In this document: piece by piece, positions 24,478-31,473 of the stretch
Layout of the letters: the number at the start of each line of letters is the position of its first letter
How positions within the stretch are numbered: position 1 is the first letter of the stretch
Source: Marinospirillum sp.
Lineage (GTDB): Bacteria; Pseudomonadota; Gammaproteobacteria; Pseudomonadales; Halomonadaceae
NCBI GenBank assembly: GCA_007116865.1
Contig: SKHR01000140.1
Coordinates: 1-35,106, forward strand
DNA length: 35,106 nt
Direction of reading: 5' to 3'
Program-made: the position numbers and the translations under genes
Notes under the pieces: model-generated
Told to the model about the DNA's origin: nothing
The model's database searches: none
What the model saw: only the letters and a program-made list of their open reading frames with translations

Positions 24478-24870
24478 ATGAGCATGCAAGACACCCTGGC
24501 GGATATGGTCACCCGTATTCGCAACGCACAAATGGCAACCAAAGAAGTGGTCACCATGCCGTCTTCTAAAGTGAAGGTTGAGGTTGCCAGAGTGCTGAAA
24601 GAAGAGGGTTACATCACTGACTACCAAGTCTCTGGTGATGTAAAGCCCGAACTGACTGTGACTTTGAAGTACTTCGAAGGTAAAGCGGTCATCGAGAAGA
24701 TCGAGCGTGTTAGTAAGCCCAGTCTGCGTAGCTACAAAGGCAAAGATGCACTGCCTAAAGTGGCCGGCGGTCTAGGTGTGGCGATTGTTTCCACCTCTAA
24801 AGGTGTGATGACAGATCGTGCAGCACGCGCGGCCGGTGTCGGTGGCGAAGTCATCTGCACCGTGTTCTAA
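24478..24870 (+). CDS. rpsH: 30S ribosomal protein S8
   Basis: The 130-residue product is a primary binder of central-domain 16S rRNA and the spc operon repressor in E. coli. It starts SMQDTLADMVTRIRNAQMAT and contains GLGVAIVSTSKGVMTDRAAR (98-117), the conserved C-terminal RNA-binding part. The first ATG is used; a second Met at codon 3 is possible, but MSMQD is the conserved N-terminus. Confidence 0.97.
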   Translation: MSMQDTLADMVTRIRNAQMATKEVVTMPSSKVKVEVARVLKEEGYITDYQVSGDVKPELTVTLKYFEGKAVIEKIERVSKPSLRSYKGKDALPKVAGGLGVAIVSTSKGVMTDRAARAAGVGGEVICTVF

Positions 24871-24881
24871 GGGAGAGTACA

Positions 24882-25418
24882 ATGTCCCGTGTAGCAAAGA
24901 AACCGATTGAATTGCCAGCAGGCGTTGAGCTCAAGCTGGATGGCGCCAAGCTGAGTGTCAAGGGTGGTAGTGCCACGCTTGAAACTCAAGTGCACCCTCT
25001 GGTTGAGGTCAAGGTGGAAGACAAAACTGTCACCGTGACTGCTGGAAATGCGAATAACAAGGCTGCCTGGGCGCATGCCGGAACCACTCGCGCTTTGGTC
25101 AACAATATGGTGACCGGCGTATCTCAAGGCTTTACTCGTACGCTTGAGATCACAGGTGTAGGTTACCGTGCACAAGCCAAAGGCCAAACTATTAACTTGA
25201 CGCTTGGCTTCTCTCACCCTGTGGACTATACCGTTCCAGCGGGTGTAACTGCCGAAACTCCCAGCAACACTCAGATTATTCTGAAGAGTGCTGACAAGCA
25301 ATTGCTTGGCCAGGTTGCTGCTGAGATTCGTGGTTATCGCCCCCCTGAGCCCTATAAGGGTAAAGGTGTACGCTATAGTGACGAACAGGTTCGTCGTAAA
25401 GAAGCTAAGAAGAAGTAA
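24882..25418 (+). CDS. rplF: 50S ribosomal protein L6
   Basis: The 178-residue product has two related domains and binds near the sarcin-ricin loop, where elongation factors dock. It starts SRVAKKPIELPAGVELKLDG. The C-terminal domain contains GYRPPEPYKGKGVRYSDEQV (154-173), the classic L6 signature, and a lysine-rich end. GGGAGAG precedes the ATG. Confidence 0.98.
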   Translation: MSRVAKKPIELPAGVELKLDGAKLSVKGGSATLETQVHPLVEVKVEDKTVTVTAGNANNKAAWAHAGTTRALVNNMVTGVSQGFTRTLEITGVGYRAQAKGQTINLTLGFSHPVDYTVPAGVTAETPSNTQIILKSADKQLLGQVAAEIRGYRPPEPYKGKGVRYSDEQVRRKEAKKK

Positions 25419-25427
25419 GGCAGGGTT

Positions 25428-25778
25428 ATGAACGCGAAGAAAGAAGCTCGTTTACGTCGTGCCCGCCGTGCCCGCGCCAAGATCCGCGAGCTGGGTGCCG
25501 TTCGCCTGTGTGTGAACCGTACCCCCCGGCATATCTATGCACAGATTATTTCAGCCGATGGCGGCCAGGTTCTGGCCAGTGCATCAACGCTGGACACCAG
25601 TCTGCGTAGCGGGGCAACCGGCAATATCGAAGCCGCAACCAAGGTCGGCAAGCTGATCGCTGAAAGAGCAAAAGCAGCGGGCATCAATGCTGTTGCTTTT
25701 GATCGTGGCGGTTTCAAATATCATGGTCGTGTAAAAGCCCTGGCTGATGCGGCTCGTGAAGGCGGCCTGGAATTCTAA
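25428..25778 (+). CDS. rplR: 50S ribosomal protein L18
   Basis: The 116-residue product binds 5S rRNA with L5 and L25. The arginine-rich start NAKKEARLRRARRARAKIRE is followed by VNRTPRHIYAQIISADGG and the ending FDRGGFKYHGRVKALADAAR (93-112). It is nine bases after rplF and 11 bases before the chosen rpsE start. Confidence 0.98.
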   Translation: MNAKKEARLRRARRARAKIRELGAVRLCVNRTPRHIYAQIISADGGQVLASASTLDTSLRSGATGNIEAATKVGKLIAERAKAAGINAVAFDRGGFKYHGRVKALADAAREGGLEF

Positions 25779-25789
25779 AGGGTGTGACG

Positions 25790-26290
25790 ATGGCAAATAT
25801 CGAAAAAACAGCCGGTGACCTGCAAGAGAAGCTCGTTCAGGTTAACCGTGTTGCCAAGGTGGTCAAGGGTGGTCGTATTTTCGGCTTTACCGCTTTGACA
25901 GTCGTTGGTGACGGAAATGGACGTGTTGGTTTCGGTCGTGGTAAAGCGCGCGAAGTGCCAGTTGCGATTCAAAAAGCAATGGAGCAAGCGCGCCGCAATA
26001 TGATCAACGTTCAGTTGGATGGCAACACTTTGCAGTACCCTGTGCGCGCTGCACATGGCGCTTCTAAAGTGTTCATGCAGCCAGCCTCTGAAGGTACTGG
26101 GGTCATTGCGGGTGGTGCGATGCGTGCGGTGTTGGAACTGGCCGGCGTACAAAACGTACTCGCCAAGTGCTACGGGTCAACCAATCCGGTGAATGTTGTG
26201 CGTGCTACGGTCAAGGGTCTGGCAGCAATGCAAGCACCTGAAGACGTAGCTGCCAAGCGCGGCAAAACGGTCGAAGACATTCTGGGGTGA
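25790..26290 (+). CDS. rpsE: 30S ribosomal protein S5
   Basis: The 166-residue product works in mRNA unwinding and accuracy. ATG 25790 is chosen because AAAGGG (25777-25782) is seven bases upstream and MANIEKTAGDLQEKL matches the conserved N-terminus; a GTG at 25784 would add two residues. The spectinomycin-binding loop VVKGGRIFGF (23-32) is unmodified. The C-terminal domain contains GGAMRAVLELAGVQNVLAK. It lies four bases before rpmD. Confidence 0.97.
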   Translation: MANIEKTAGDLQEKLVQVNRVAKVVKGGRIFGFTALTVVGDGNGRVGFGRGKAREVPVAIQKAMEQARRNMINVQLDGNTLQYPVRAAHGASKVFMQPASEGTGVIAGGAMRAVLELAGVQNVLAKCYGSTNPVNVVRATVKGLAAMQAPEDVAAKRGKTVEDILG

Positions 26291-26294
26291 GACC

Positions 26295-26474
26295 ATGGCA
26301 AAAGTAAAAGTTACGCTCGTGCGCAGCCCGATTGCGACTCAGCCCAAGCACAAACTCTGTGTCAAAGGCTTGGGCTTGCGTCGGATTGGTCACCAGGTCG
26401 AACTGGAAGACACACCTGCAGTCCGTGGCATGATCAATAAGGTCAGCTACCTGCTGAAGGTTGAAGGAGCATAA
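26295..26474 (+). CDS. rpmD: 50S ribosomal protein L30
   Basis: This short gene encodes 59 residues. The translation begins MAKVKVTLVRSPIATQPKHK and includes CVKGLGLRRIGHQVELEDTP (22-41), the L30 core, and ends YLLKVEGA. The length equals that of E. coli L30. It is four bases after rpsE and three bases before rplO, as in standard spc operons. Confidence 0.97.
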   Translation: MAKVKVTLVRSPIATQPKHKLCVKGLGLRRIGHQVELEDTPAVRGMINKVSYLLKVEGA

Positions 26475-26477
26475 GTC

Positions 26478-26912
26478 ATGCATTTGAACGATTTGAGCCC
26501 GGCACCGGGTTCTAAAACTGATGCCCGCCGTGTTGGTCGTGGTATTGGCTCTGGCCTGGGTAAAACCGGTGGCCGCGGTCACAAGGGGCAGAAGTCTCGC
26601 TCTGGCGGCCGAGTCAAGCCTGGATTTGAAGGCGGTCAAATGCCTTTACAGCGTCGTTTGCCAAAGTTTGGCTTTACTTCTCATAAAGCGCCCCTGACTC
26701 AGGAAGTGCGCTTGCATGAGATCGCTAAAGTTGAGGGTGACGAAGTCACGCTGGCAAGCCTGAAAGCCGCTGATGTGATCAAAGAATGCACTCAGTTTGT
26801 GAAGGTGATTCTGTCCGGTGAAATCAATCGTGCAGTCACTTTGAAAGGCATTAAAGCAACTCAAGGTGCGCGCGCTGCGATTGAAGCGGCCGGCGGTAAA
26901 GTCGAAGACTGA
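26478..26912 (+). CDS. rplO: 50S ribosomal protein L15
   Basis: The 144-residue late-assembly protein penetrates the 50S core. The glycine- and basic-rich N-terminal extension includes RRVGRGIGSGLGKTGGRGHK (17-36) and GQKSRSGGRVKPGFEGGQMP; the C-terminal domain ends AAGGKVED. GAAGGAG lies at the end of rpmD. It precedes secY by 14 bases. Confidence 0.98.
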   Translation: MHLNDLSPAPGSKTDARRVGRGIGSGLGKTGGRGHKGQKSRSGGRVKPGFEGGQMPLQRRLPKFGFTSHKAPLTQEVRLHEIAKVEGDEVTLASLKAADVIKECTQFVKVILSGEINRAVTLKGIKATQGARAAIEAAGGKVED

Positions 26913-26926
26913 TAGTCGAGGACGAC

Positions 26927-28255
26927 ATGGCAAAAGCAGGATCCTTACCAGGAAAACAAAGCGGGCTTGGAGAAGTCTGGGCACGTTTACGATTCGTCGT
27001 TTTGGCGATCATTGTTTATCGCATTGGTGCGCATGTGCCGGTGCCTGGTATCAACCCTGATCAGCTGGCTGCCATTTTTGAGCAAAACCGGGGCACCATC
27101 CTCGACATGTTTAACATGTTTTCGGGTGGTGCACTGGAGAACATGAGTATCCTGGCGCTGGGCATCATGCCTTACATTTCCGCCTCGATCATCATGCAGC
27201 TCCTGACTGCAGTCACACCTAAGCTGGAAGCCCTGAAAAAAGAGGGTGAGGCTGGGCGTCGCAAAATCAATCAGTACACCCGTTATGGAACCGTGTTGCT
27301 GGCTTTCGTGCAGGCGATCGGTATGTCGGTTGGCCTTGCCAGCCAGTCTGGAGTGGTCTATCTGGCCAACTTCGGTTTCTATTTCGTGGCGGTCACGACC
27401 CTGGTTTGCGGTGCAGTCTTTCTCATGTGGCTGGGTGAGCAAATCACTGAGCGCGGCATCGGTAACGGCATTTCGTTGCTGATTTTTGCCGGTATTGTAG
27501 CGGGTCTGCCCGGTGCAATTGGCAGCTCATTGGAGATTGCCCGTAGCGAAGGAAGCTGGAACCTGATTCCATTGTTGGTGATCGGTGTTCTCGCTATTGC
27601 CACGGTGGCTTTTGTGGTCTTTATTGAACGCGGCCAGCGTCGTGTGACGGTCAACTATGCGAAGCGTCAGGTTGGCAATCAGATGTATGCGGCTCAGTCC
27701 AACCATTTGCCACTTAAAGTCAACATGGCCGGTGTTATTCCGCCGATTTTTGCATCGAGCATTTTGCTCTTCCCTGCATCAATCGGTCAGTGGTTTGGCA
27801 GTGCTGAAGGCATGAGCTTATTGCAGGATCTGGCGCAGTTACTTGCTCCAGGTGCTCCGCTGTATATCTTGCTTTTTGCGCTCAGTGTTGTATTCTTCTG
27901 CTTCTTTTATACAGCACTCATGTTCAACCCCAAAGAAATTGCTGAAAACCTGAAGCGTTCAGGCGCTTTCTTGCCTGGTATTCGTCCAGGTGAGCAGACG
28001 GCAAAATACATCGATGGGGTGGTGACACGCCTGACCCTGTTTGGGGCACTGTATATAACGGCTGTTTCTCTGATGCCTCAGTTTCTGCAGGTTGCATGGA
28101 ATATCCCCTTCTATGTTGGAGGTACCTCACTGCTGATCGTTGTAGTGGTGGTGATGGATTTCATGGCTCAACTGCAGTCTCATCTGATGTCGCATCAGTA
28201 TCAGAATCAGTCACTGCTTAAGAAAGCCAACCTTAAAGGTTATGGTCGTCGTTGA
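26927..28255 (+). CDS. secY: Protein translocase subunit SecY
   Basis: The 442-residue inner-membrane channel has about ten transmembrane helices. The first hydrophobic segment is near residues 22-38. The plug region follows (FNMFSGGALENMSILALGIM), then MPYISASIIMQLL. The cytosolic loop with ERGQRRVTVNYAKRQVG (about 229-245) and the PGIRPGEQTAKYID loop contact the ribosome and SecA. It lies between rplO and rpmJ; its partner secE is at 1394. Confidence 0.98.
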   Translation: MAKAGSLPGKQSGLGEVWARLRFVVLAIIVYRIGAHVPVPGINPDQLAAIFEQNRGTILDMFNMFSGGALENMSILALGIMPYISASIIMQLLTAVTPKLEALKKEGEAGRRKINQYTRYGTVLLAFVQAIGMSVGLASQSGVVYLANFGFYFVAVTTLVCGAVFLMWLGEQITERGIGNGISLLIFAGIVAGLPGAIGSSLEIARSEGSWNLIPLLVIGVLAIATVAFVVFIERGQRRVTVNYAKRQVGNQMYAAQSNHLPLKVNMAGVIPPIFASSILLFPASIGQWFGSAEGMSLLQDLAQLLAPGAPLYILLFALSVVFFCFFYTALMFNPKEIAENLKRSGAFLPGIRPGEQTAKYIDGVVTRLTLFGALYITAVSLMPQFLQVAWNIPFYVGGTSLLIVVVVVMDFMAQLQSHLMSHQYQNQSLLKKANLKGYGRR

Positions 28256-28282
28256 TCGGCCTTCAGGGTACGGGAGTAGAAA

Positions 28283-28396
28283 ATGAAAGTTCGTGCTTCG
28301 GTAAAAAAGATTTGCCGTAATTGTAAAATTATTCGTCGTCGTGGCTCAGTACGTGTGATTTGTATCGAGCCTCGTCACAAACAGCGCCAGGGCTGA
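28283..28396 (+). CDS. rpmJ: 50S ribosomal protein L36 (zinc-binding form)
   Basis: This 37-residue gene is very short. The translation is MKVRASVKKICRNCKIIRRR, then GSVRVICIEPRHKQRQG. The zinc ligands C11, C14, C27 and H32 are all present, marking the zinc-containing form. GGGAG precedes the ATG. It sits directly after secY, its conserved location at the end of the spc operon. Confidence 0.97.
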   Translation: MKVRASVKKICRNCKIIRRRGSVRVICIEPRHKQRQG

Positions 28397-28430
28397 TCTC
28401 TGGACTGGACCACTTGGGTTTTATGGCAGA

Positions 28431-28466
28431 CCCCTTGATATTTCGTGTATCAAGGGGTATCCTTTT
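28431..28466 (+). terminator. Putative attenuator between rpmJ and rpsM
   Basis: CCCCTTGATA (28431-28440) and TATCAAGGGG (28448-28457) form a perfect 10-bp stem around TTTCGTG, followed by TATCCTTTT. The T run is interrupted, so termination may be partial. It separates the spc and alpha units without an obvious new promoter after it. Confidence 0.6.
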
Positions 28467-28493
28467 GCGCCCTTTGTGGACATAAAAACAGGT

Positions 28494-28509
28494 GCTGGCT
28501 TCGTCCAGC
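28494..28509 (+). promoter_or_regulatory. Hairpin in the rpsM leader (possible S4 control region)
   Basis: GCTGG (28494-28498) pairs with CCAGC (28505-28509) around CTTCGT, ending seven bases before the GGAG used by rpsM. In E. coli, S4 binds a pseudoknot in the alpha operon leader. I could not recognise that pseudoknot here, so S4 control is only suggested by position. Confidence 0.35.
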
Positions 28510-28527
28510 CGGAATCGGAGTAAAAAA

Positions 28528-28884
28528 ATGGCACGTATTGCTGGTGTCAACGTACCAGACAATAAGCATGCAGTGATTTCACTGACCTATATTTTTGGGG
28601 TTGGTAAAACACGTGCACAGCTGATTTGTGAAAAAACAGGCATCGAACCAACCCGTAAAATCGGTGATCTCTCAACTGATGAGTTAGACACCCTTCGTGC
28701 GGCGGTTGGTGGCTTCACTGTTGAAGGTGATTTGCGTCGTGAGATCACTCTGAACATCAAGCGTTTGATGGACCTGGGTTGTAATCGTGGTATTCGCCAT
28801 CGCCGCAACTTGCCTGTTCGCGGTCAGCGTACCAAAACCAATGCGCGCACTCGTAAAGGGCCGCGTAAACCTATTCGTAAATAA
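28528..28884 (+). CDS. rpsM: 30S ribosomal protein S13
   Basis: The 118-residue product sits in the 30S head and bridges to L5 and the P-site tRNA. The start at 28528 is set by the conserved MARIAGVNVPDNKHAVISLT and GGAG at 28517-28520; an in-frame ATG at 28492 would add 12 unconserved residues. GCNRGIRHRRNLPVRGQRTK (about 86-105) and the basic tail KGPRKPIRK are typical. Confidence 0.97.
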   Translation: MARIAGVNVPDNKHAVISLTYIFGVGKTRAQLICEKTGIEPTRKIGDLSTDELDTLRAAVGGFTVEGDLRREITLNIKRLMDLGCNRGIRHRRNLPVRGQRTKTNARTRKGPRKPIRK

Positions 28885-28942
28885 GCGGTACTTGCGCCCT
28901 TGCCAGGGTGCAATGCCCGATCTATTAGGAAAGTAAACTACT

Positions 28943-29326
28943 ATGGCTAACCCGCGTACTCGTAAAAAAGTTAAAAAGACGGTCGTGGATGGGATCGCCC
29001 ATATCCATGCCTCTTTTAACAACACCATCATTACGATCACTGATCGCCAGGGCAATACCCTTTCTTGGGCAACAGCCGGCGGTTCGGGTTTTCGTGGTTC
29101 TCGTAAGAGCACCCCGTTCGCAGCACAGGTTGCCAGCGAACGTGCCGCGACTGCGGCAGCCGAGTATGGTTTGAAGAATGTCGACGTTATGGTCAAGGGC
29201 CCTGGTCCTGGCCGTGAATCTGCCGTTCGAGCCCTCAACGCCGCTGGTTTCAAGGTCACCAATATTACCGATGTGACCCCGATTCCACACAACGGTTGCC
29301 GTCCACCGAAGAAACGCCGCGTATAA
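28943..29326 (+). CDS. rpsK: 30S ribosomal protein S11
   Basis: The 127-residue platform protein lies near the E site. It contains DGIAHIHASFNNTIITITDR (16-35), GSGFRGSRKSTPFAAQVA, and the ending DVTPIPHNGCRPPKKRRV. AGGAAAG precedes the ATG. It follows rpsM by 58 bases and precedes rpsD by 12. Confidence 0.98.
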   Translation: MANPRTRKKVKKTVVDGIAHIHASFNNTIITITDRQGNTLSWATAGGSGFRGSRKSTPFAAQVASERAATAAAEYGLKNVDVMVKGPGPGRESAVRALNAAGFKVTNITDVTPIPHNGCRPPKKRRV

Positions 29327-29338
29327 GGAGACAGATTC

Positions 29339-29959
29339 ATGGCACGTTACTTAGGTCCCAAGTGTAAGCTCTCACGTCGTGAGGGTACTGACCTGCTGCT
29401 GAAGAGCGGTGTGACCCCTTTTGAGAAAAAGTGTAAGTCAGAAGCCGTTCCCGGTCAGCATGGTCAGCGTCGCGGTCGTCTTTCAGACTATGGTCTGCAG
29501 CTTCGCGAGAAACAGAAAGTCCGCCGCATGTATGGTGTACTGGAAAAGCAATTCCGTAATTACTACAAAGCCGCTGCCCAGATGAAAGGGGCAACCGGTG
29601 AGAACCTCCTGCAACTTCTTGAAACTCGTTTGGATAATGTGGTCTACCGCATGGGTTTTGGTGCCACTCGCGCCGAAGCACGCCAGCTCGTAAGTCACAA
29701 GTCACTGACCGTGAATGGCCAGGTCGTCAATGTTCCATCCTACCGCGTAAAAGCGGGTGATGTGATCTCTGTGCGTGAAAAGGCAAAGCAGCAGCTGCGT
29801 ATTAAAAATGCACTGCAGTTGGCTGGTCAGCGTTCTGAGATTTCCTGGGTCGAAGTTGATGCAGGTAAGATGGAAGGTACGTTCAAGGCTCTGCCAGAGC
29901 GTTCTGATCTGTCTGCAGAAATCAACGAAAATCTCATCGTCGAGCTTTACTCTAAGTAA
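29339..29959 (+). CDS. rpsD: 30S ribosomal protein S4
   Basis: The 206-residue product is a primary 16S rRNA binder, part of the mRNA entry channel, and repressor of the alpha operon in E. coli. It starts ARYLGPKCKLSRREGTDLLL. The S4 RNA-binding domain contains RLDNVVYRMGFGATRAEARQ (about 97-116) and LVSHKSLTVNGQVVNVPSY. Length matches E. coli. AAGGAG precedes the ATG. Confidence 0.98.
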   Translation: MARYLGPKCKLSRREGTDLLLKSGVTPFEKKCKSEAVPGQHGQRRGRLSDYGLQLREKQKVRRMYGVLEKQFRNYYKAAAQMKGATGENLLQLLETRLDNVVYRMGFGATRAEARQLVSHKSLTVNGQVVNVPSYRVKAGDVISVREKAKQQLRIKNALQLAGQRSEISWVEVDAGKMEGTFKALPERSDLSAEINENLIVELYSK

Positions 29960-29996
29960 GCCTGACACAATGACTGGCAGCTAAACAGGTGACTCT

Positions 29997-30998
29997 ATGC
30001 AGCGTTCAGTGACTGAGTTTCTTCGCCCTCGAGACATCAAGGTCGAAACACTAAGCCCTACCAAGGCAAAGATTGTACTGGAGCCCTTTGAACGGGGTTT
30101 TGGGCACACCCTGGGCAATGCACTGCGCCGGATTCTTCTGTCTTCCATGCCTGGCTGTGCCATCGTGGAAGCGGAAATCAAAGGTGTTGAGCATGAATAC
30201 AGCACGCTTGAGGGTGTTCAGGAAGATGTGATCGAAATTCTTCTGAATCTCAAGCAGGTCGCGATCAAGCTTCATACCCGTGAAGTGGCTACCCTGACGC
30301 TGGATAAAACCGGCCCTGGTGTGGTGACTGCGGGTGATCTCAAAGGCGATCACGATGTTGAAATCATCAATCCTGATTTGGTGATTGCCCATGTGAATGA
30401 AGGCGCAAGCCTCGTAATGGAGCTTAAAGCCGAGCTAGGCCGGGGTTATTTGCCTGCGGATGCACGTCTGTCTGACGAAGATGAAACTCGTCCGATCGGC
30501 CGTCTTGCGCTGGATGCAACCTACAGCCCTGTATTGCGCGTCGCCTATGCGGTTGAGGCCGCTCGGGTCGAGCAGCGTACTGACCTCGACAAGCTGGTTC
30601 TTGAGTTGGAAACAGACGGTACCCTGGACCCGGAAGAGTCTATCCGCCGTGCTGCGACTATCTTGCAGGAACAATTGGCTGCCTTCGTTGATCTAGAGAC
30701 CAATAAACAGCAAGAGCCCGAAGAAGAAGAGGACCAGATTGATCCTGTTCTGCTTCGTCCGGTAGATGATCTTGAATTGACCGTGCGTTCGGCCAATTGT
30801 CTGAAAGCCGAAAACATTTACTACATTGGTGACTTGATTCAGCGGACTGAAGTTGAACTGCTGAAAACACCGAACCTGGGCAAAAAATCTTTGACTGAAA
30901 TTAAAGATGTCCTGGCTTCTCGTGGTTTGTCACTCGGCATGCGTTTGGAAAACTGGCCACCAGCGAGTTTGAAAAACGAAGACAAGGCCAGCGCCTGA
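29997..30998 (+). CDS. rpoA: DNA-directed RNA polymerase subunit alpha
   Basis: The 333-residue product assembles polymerase and contacts activators and UP elements. The N-terminal dimerisation domain contains FERGFGHTLGNALRRILLSS (32-51). The C-terminal domain contains RSANCLKAENIYYIGDL with R264 equivalent to the DNA-contacting R265 of E. coli, and TPNLGKKSLTEIKDVLASRG. The linker between domains is unusually acidic (QEPEEEEDQID), and the tail ends LKNEDKASA, slightly longer than E. coli. It lies 37 bases after rpsD. Confidence 0.99.
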   Translation: MQRSVTEFLRPRDIKVETLSPTKAKIVLEPFERGFGHTLGNALRRILLSSMPGCAIVEAEIKGVEHEYSTLEGVQEDVIEILLNLKQVAIKLHTREVATLTLDKTGPGVVTAGDLKGDHDVEIINPDLVIAHVNEGASLVMELKAELGRGYLPADARLSDEDETRPIGRLALDATYSPVLRVAYAVEAARVEQRTDLDKLVLELETDGTLDPEESIRRAATILQEQLAAFVDLETNKQQEPEEEEDQIDPVLLRPVDDLELTVRSANCLKAENIYYIGDLIQRTEVELLKTPNLGKKSLTEIKDVLASRGLSLGMRLENWPPASLKNEDKASA

Positions 30999-31036
30999 GC
31001 GTTTATACAAGATTAAGGTTTTAAAGGATAACGACA

Positions 31037-31420
31037 ATGCGTCATCGTAAGAGTGGTCGTAAATTAAACAGAACCAGCGCACACCGCAAGTCGATGTTCA
31101 AGAATATGAGCGTCTCACTTGTCGAGCATGAGCTGATCAAAACAACCCTGCCCAAGGCTAAAGAGCTGCGTCGAGTGATCGAGCCGCTGATCACCTTGGC
31201 AAAAGTGGACAGCGTGGCGAACCGCCGTCTGGCGTTTGCGCGTACTGGATCTAAAGAAGCGGTTGGCAAGCTTTTCACTGATCTGGGCAAGCGTTACGCG
31301 GAGCGTCCCGGTGGTTACGTGCGGATTCTGAAGTGTGGTTTTCGTGCTGGTGACAATGCGCCGATGGCGTATGTTGAGCTGGTCGATCGCCCACAGGCTG
31401 ACGCCGCAAGCGAAGACTGA
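31037..31420 (+). CDS. rplQ: 50S ribosomal protein L17
   Basis: The 127-residue product lies near the tunnel exit. It starts MRHRKSGRKLNRTSAHRKSM and contains RRVIEPLITLAKVD and RPGGYVRILKCGFRAGDNAP (95-114). AAAGGA precedes the ATG. It is the last gene of the alpha operon and is followed after 15 bases by a terminator. Confidence 0.98.
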   Translation: MRHRKSGRKLNRTSAHRKSMFKNMSVSLVEHELIKTTLPKAKELRRVIEPLITLAKVDSVANRRLAFARTGSKEAVGKLFTDLGKRYAERPGGYVRILKCGFRAGDNAPMAYVELVDRPQADAASED

Positions 31421-31435
31421 TTCAGGCTTCGACAT

Positions 31436-31470
31436 AAAAGCCGGGCAGGGTGATTCCTGTCCGGCTTTTT
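31436..31470 (+). terminator. Bidirectional terminator between rplQ and uvrA
   Basis: AAAAGCCGGGCAGG (31436-31449) and CCTGTCCGGCTTTT (31456-31469) form a 14-bp stem with one G-U pair around GTGATT, with a T run on the plus strand and the complementary A run giving a T run on the minus strand. It lies between the convergent rplQ and uvrA stops and can serve both. Confidence 0.93.
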
Positions 31471-31473
31471 GCG

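Noticed and set aside
28464..28490. Possible promoter before rpsM (TTGCGC with a CATAAA-like -10)
   Set aside because: Both elements are poor and the spacing is not right; readthrough is the simpler explanation.
28492..28527. Upstream ATG start for S13
   Set aside because: It would add 12 residues not seen in S13 proteins; GGAG and spacing support 28528.
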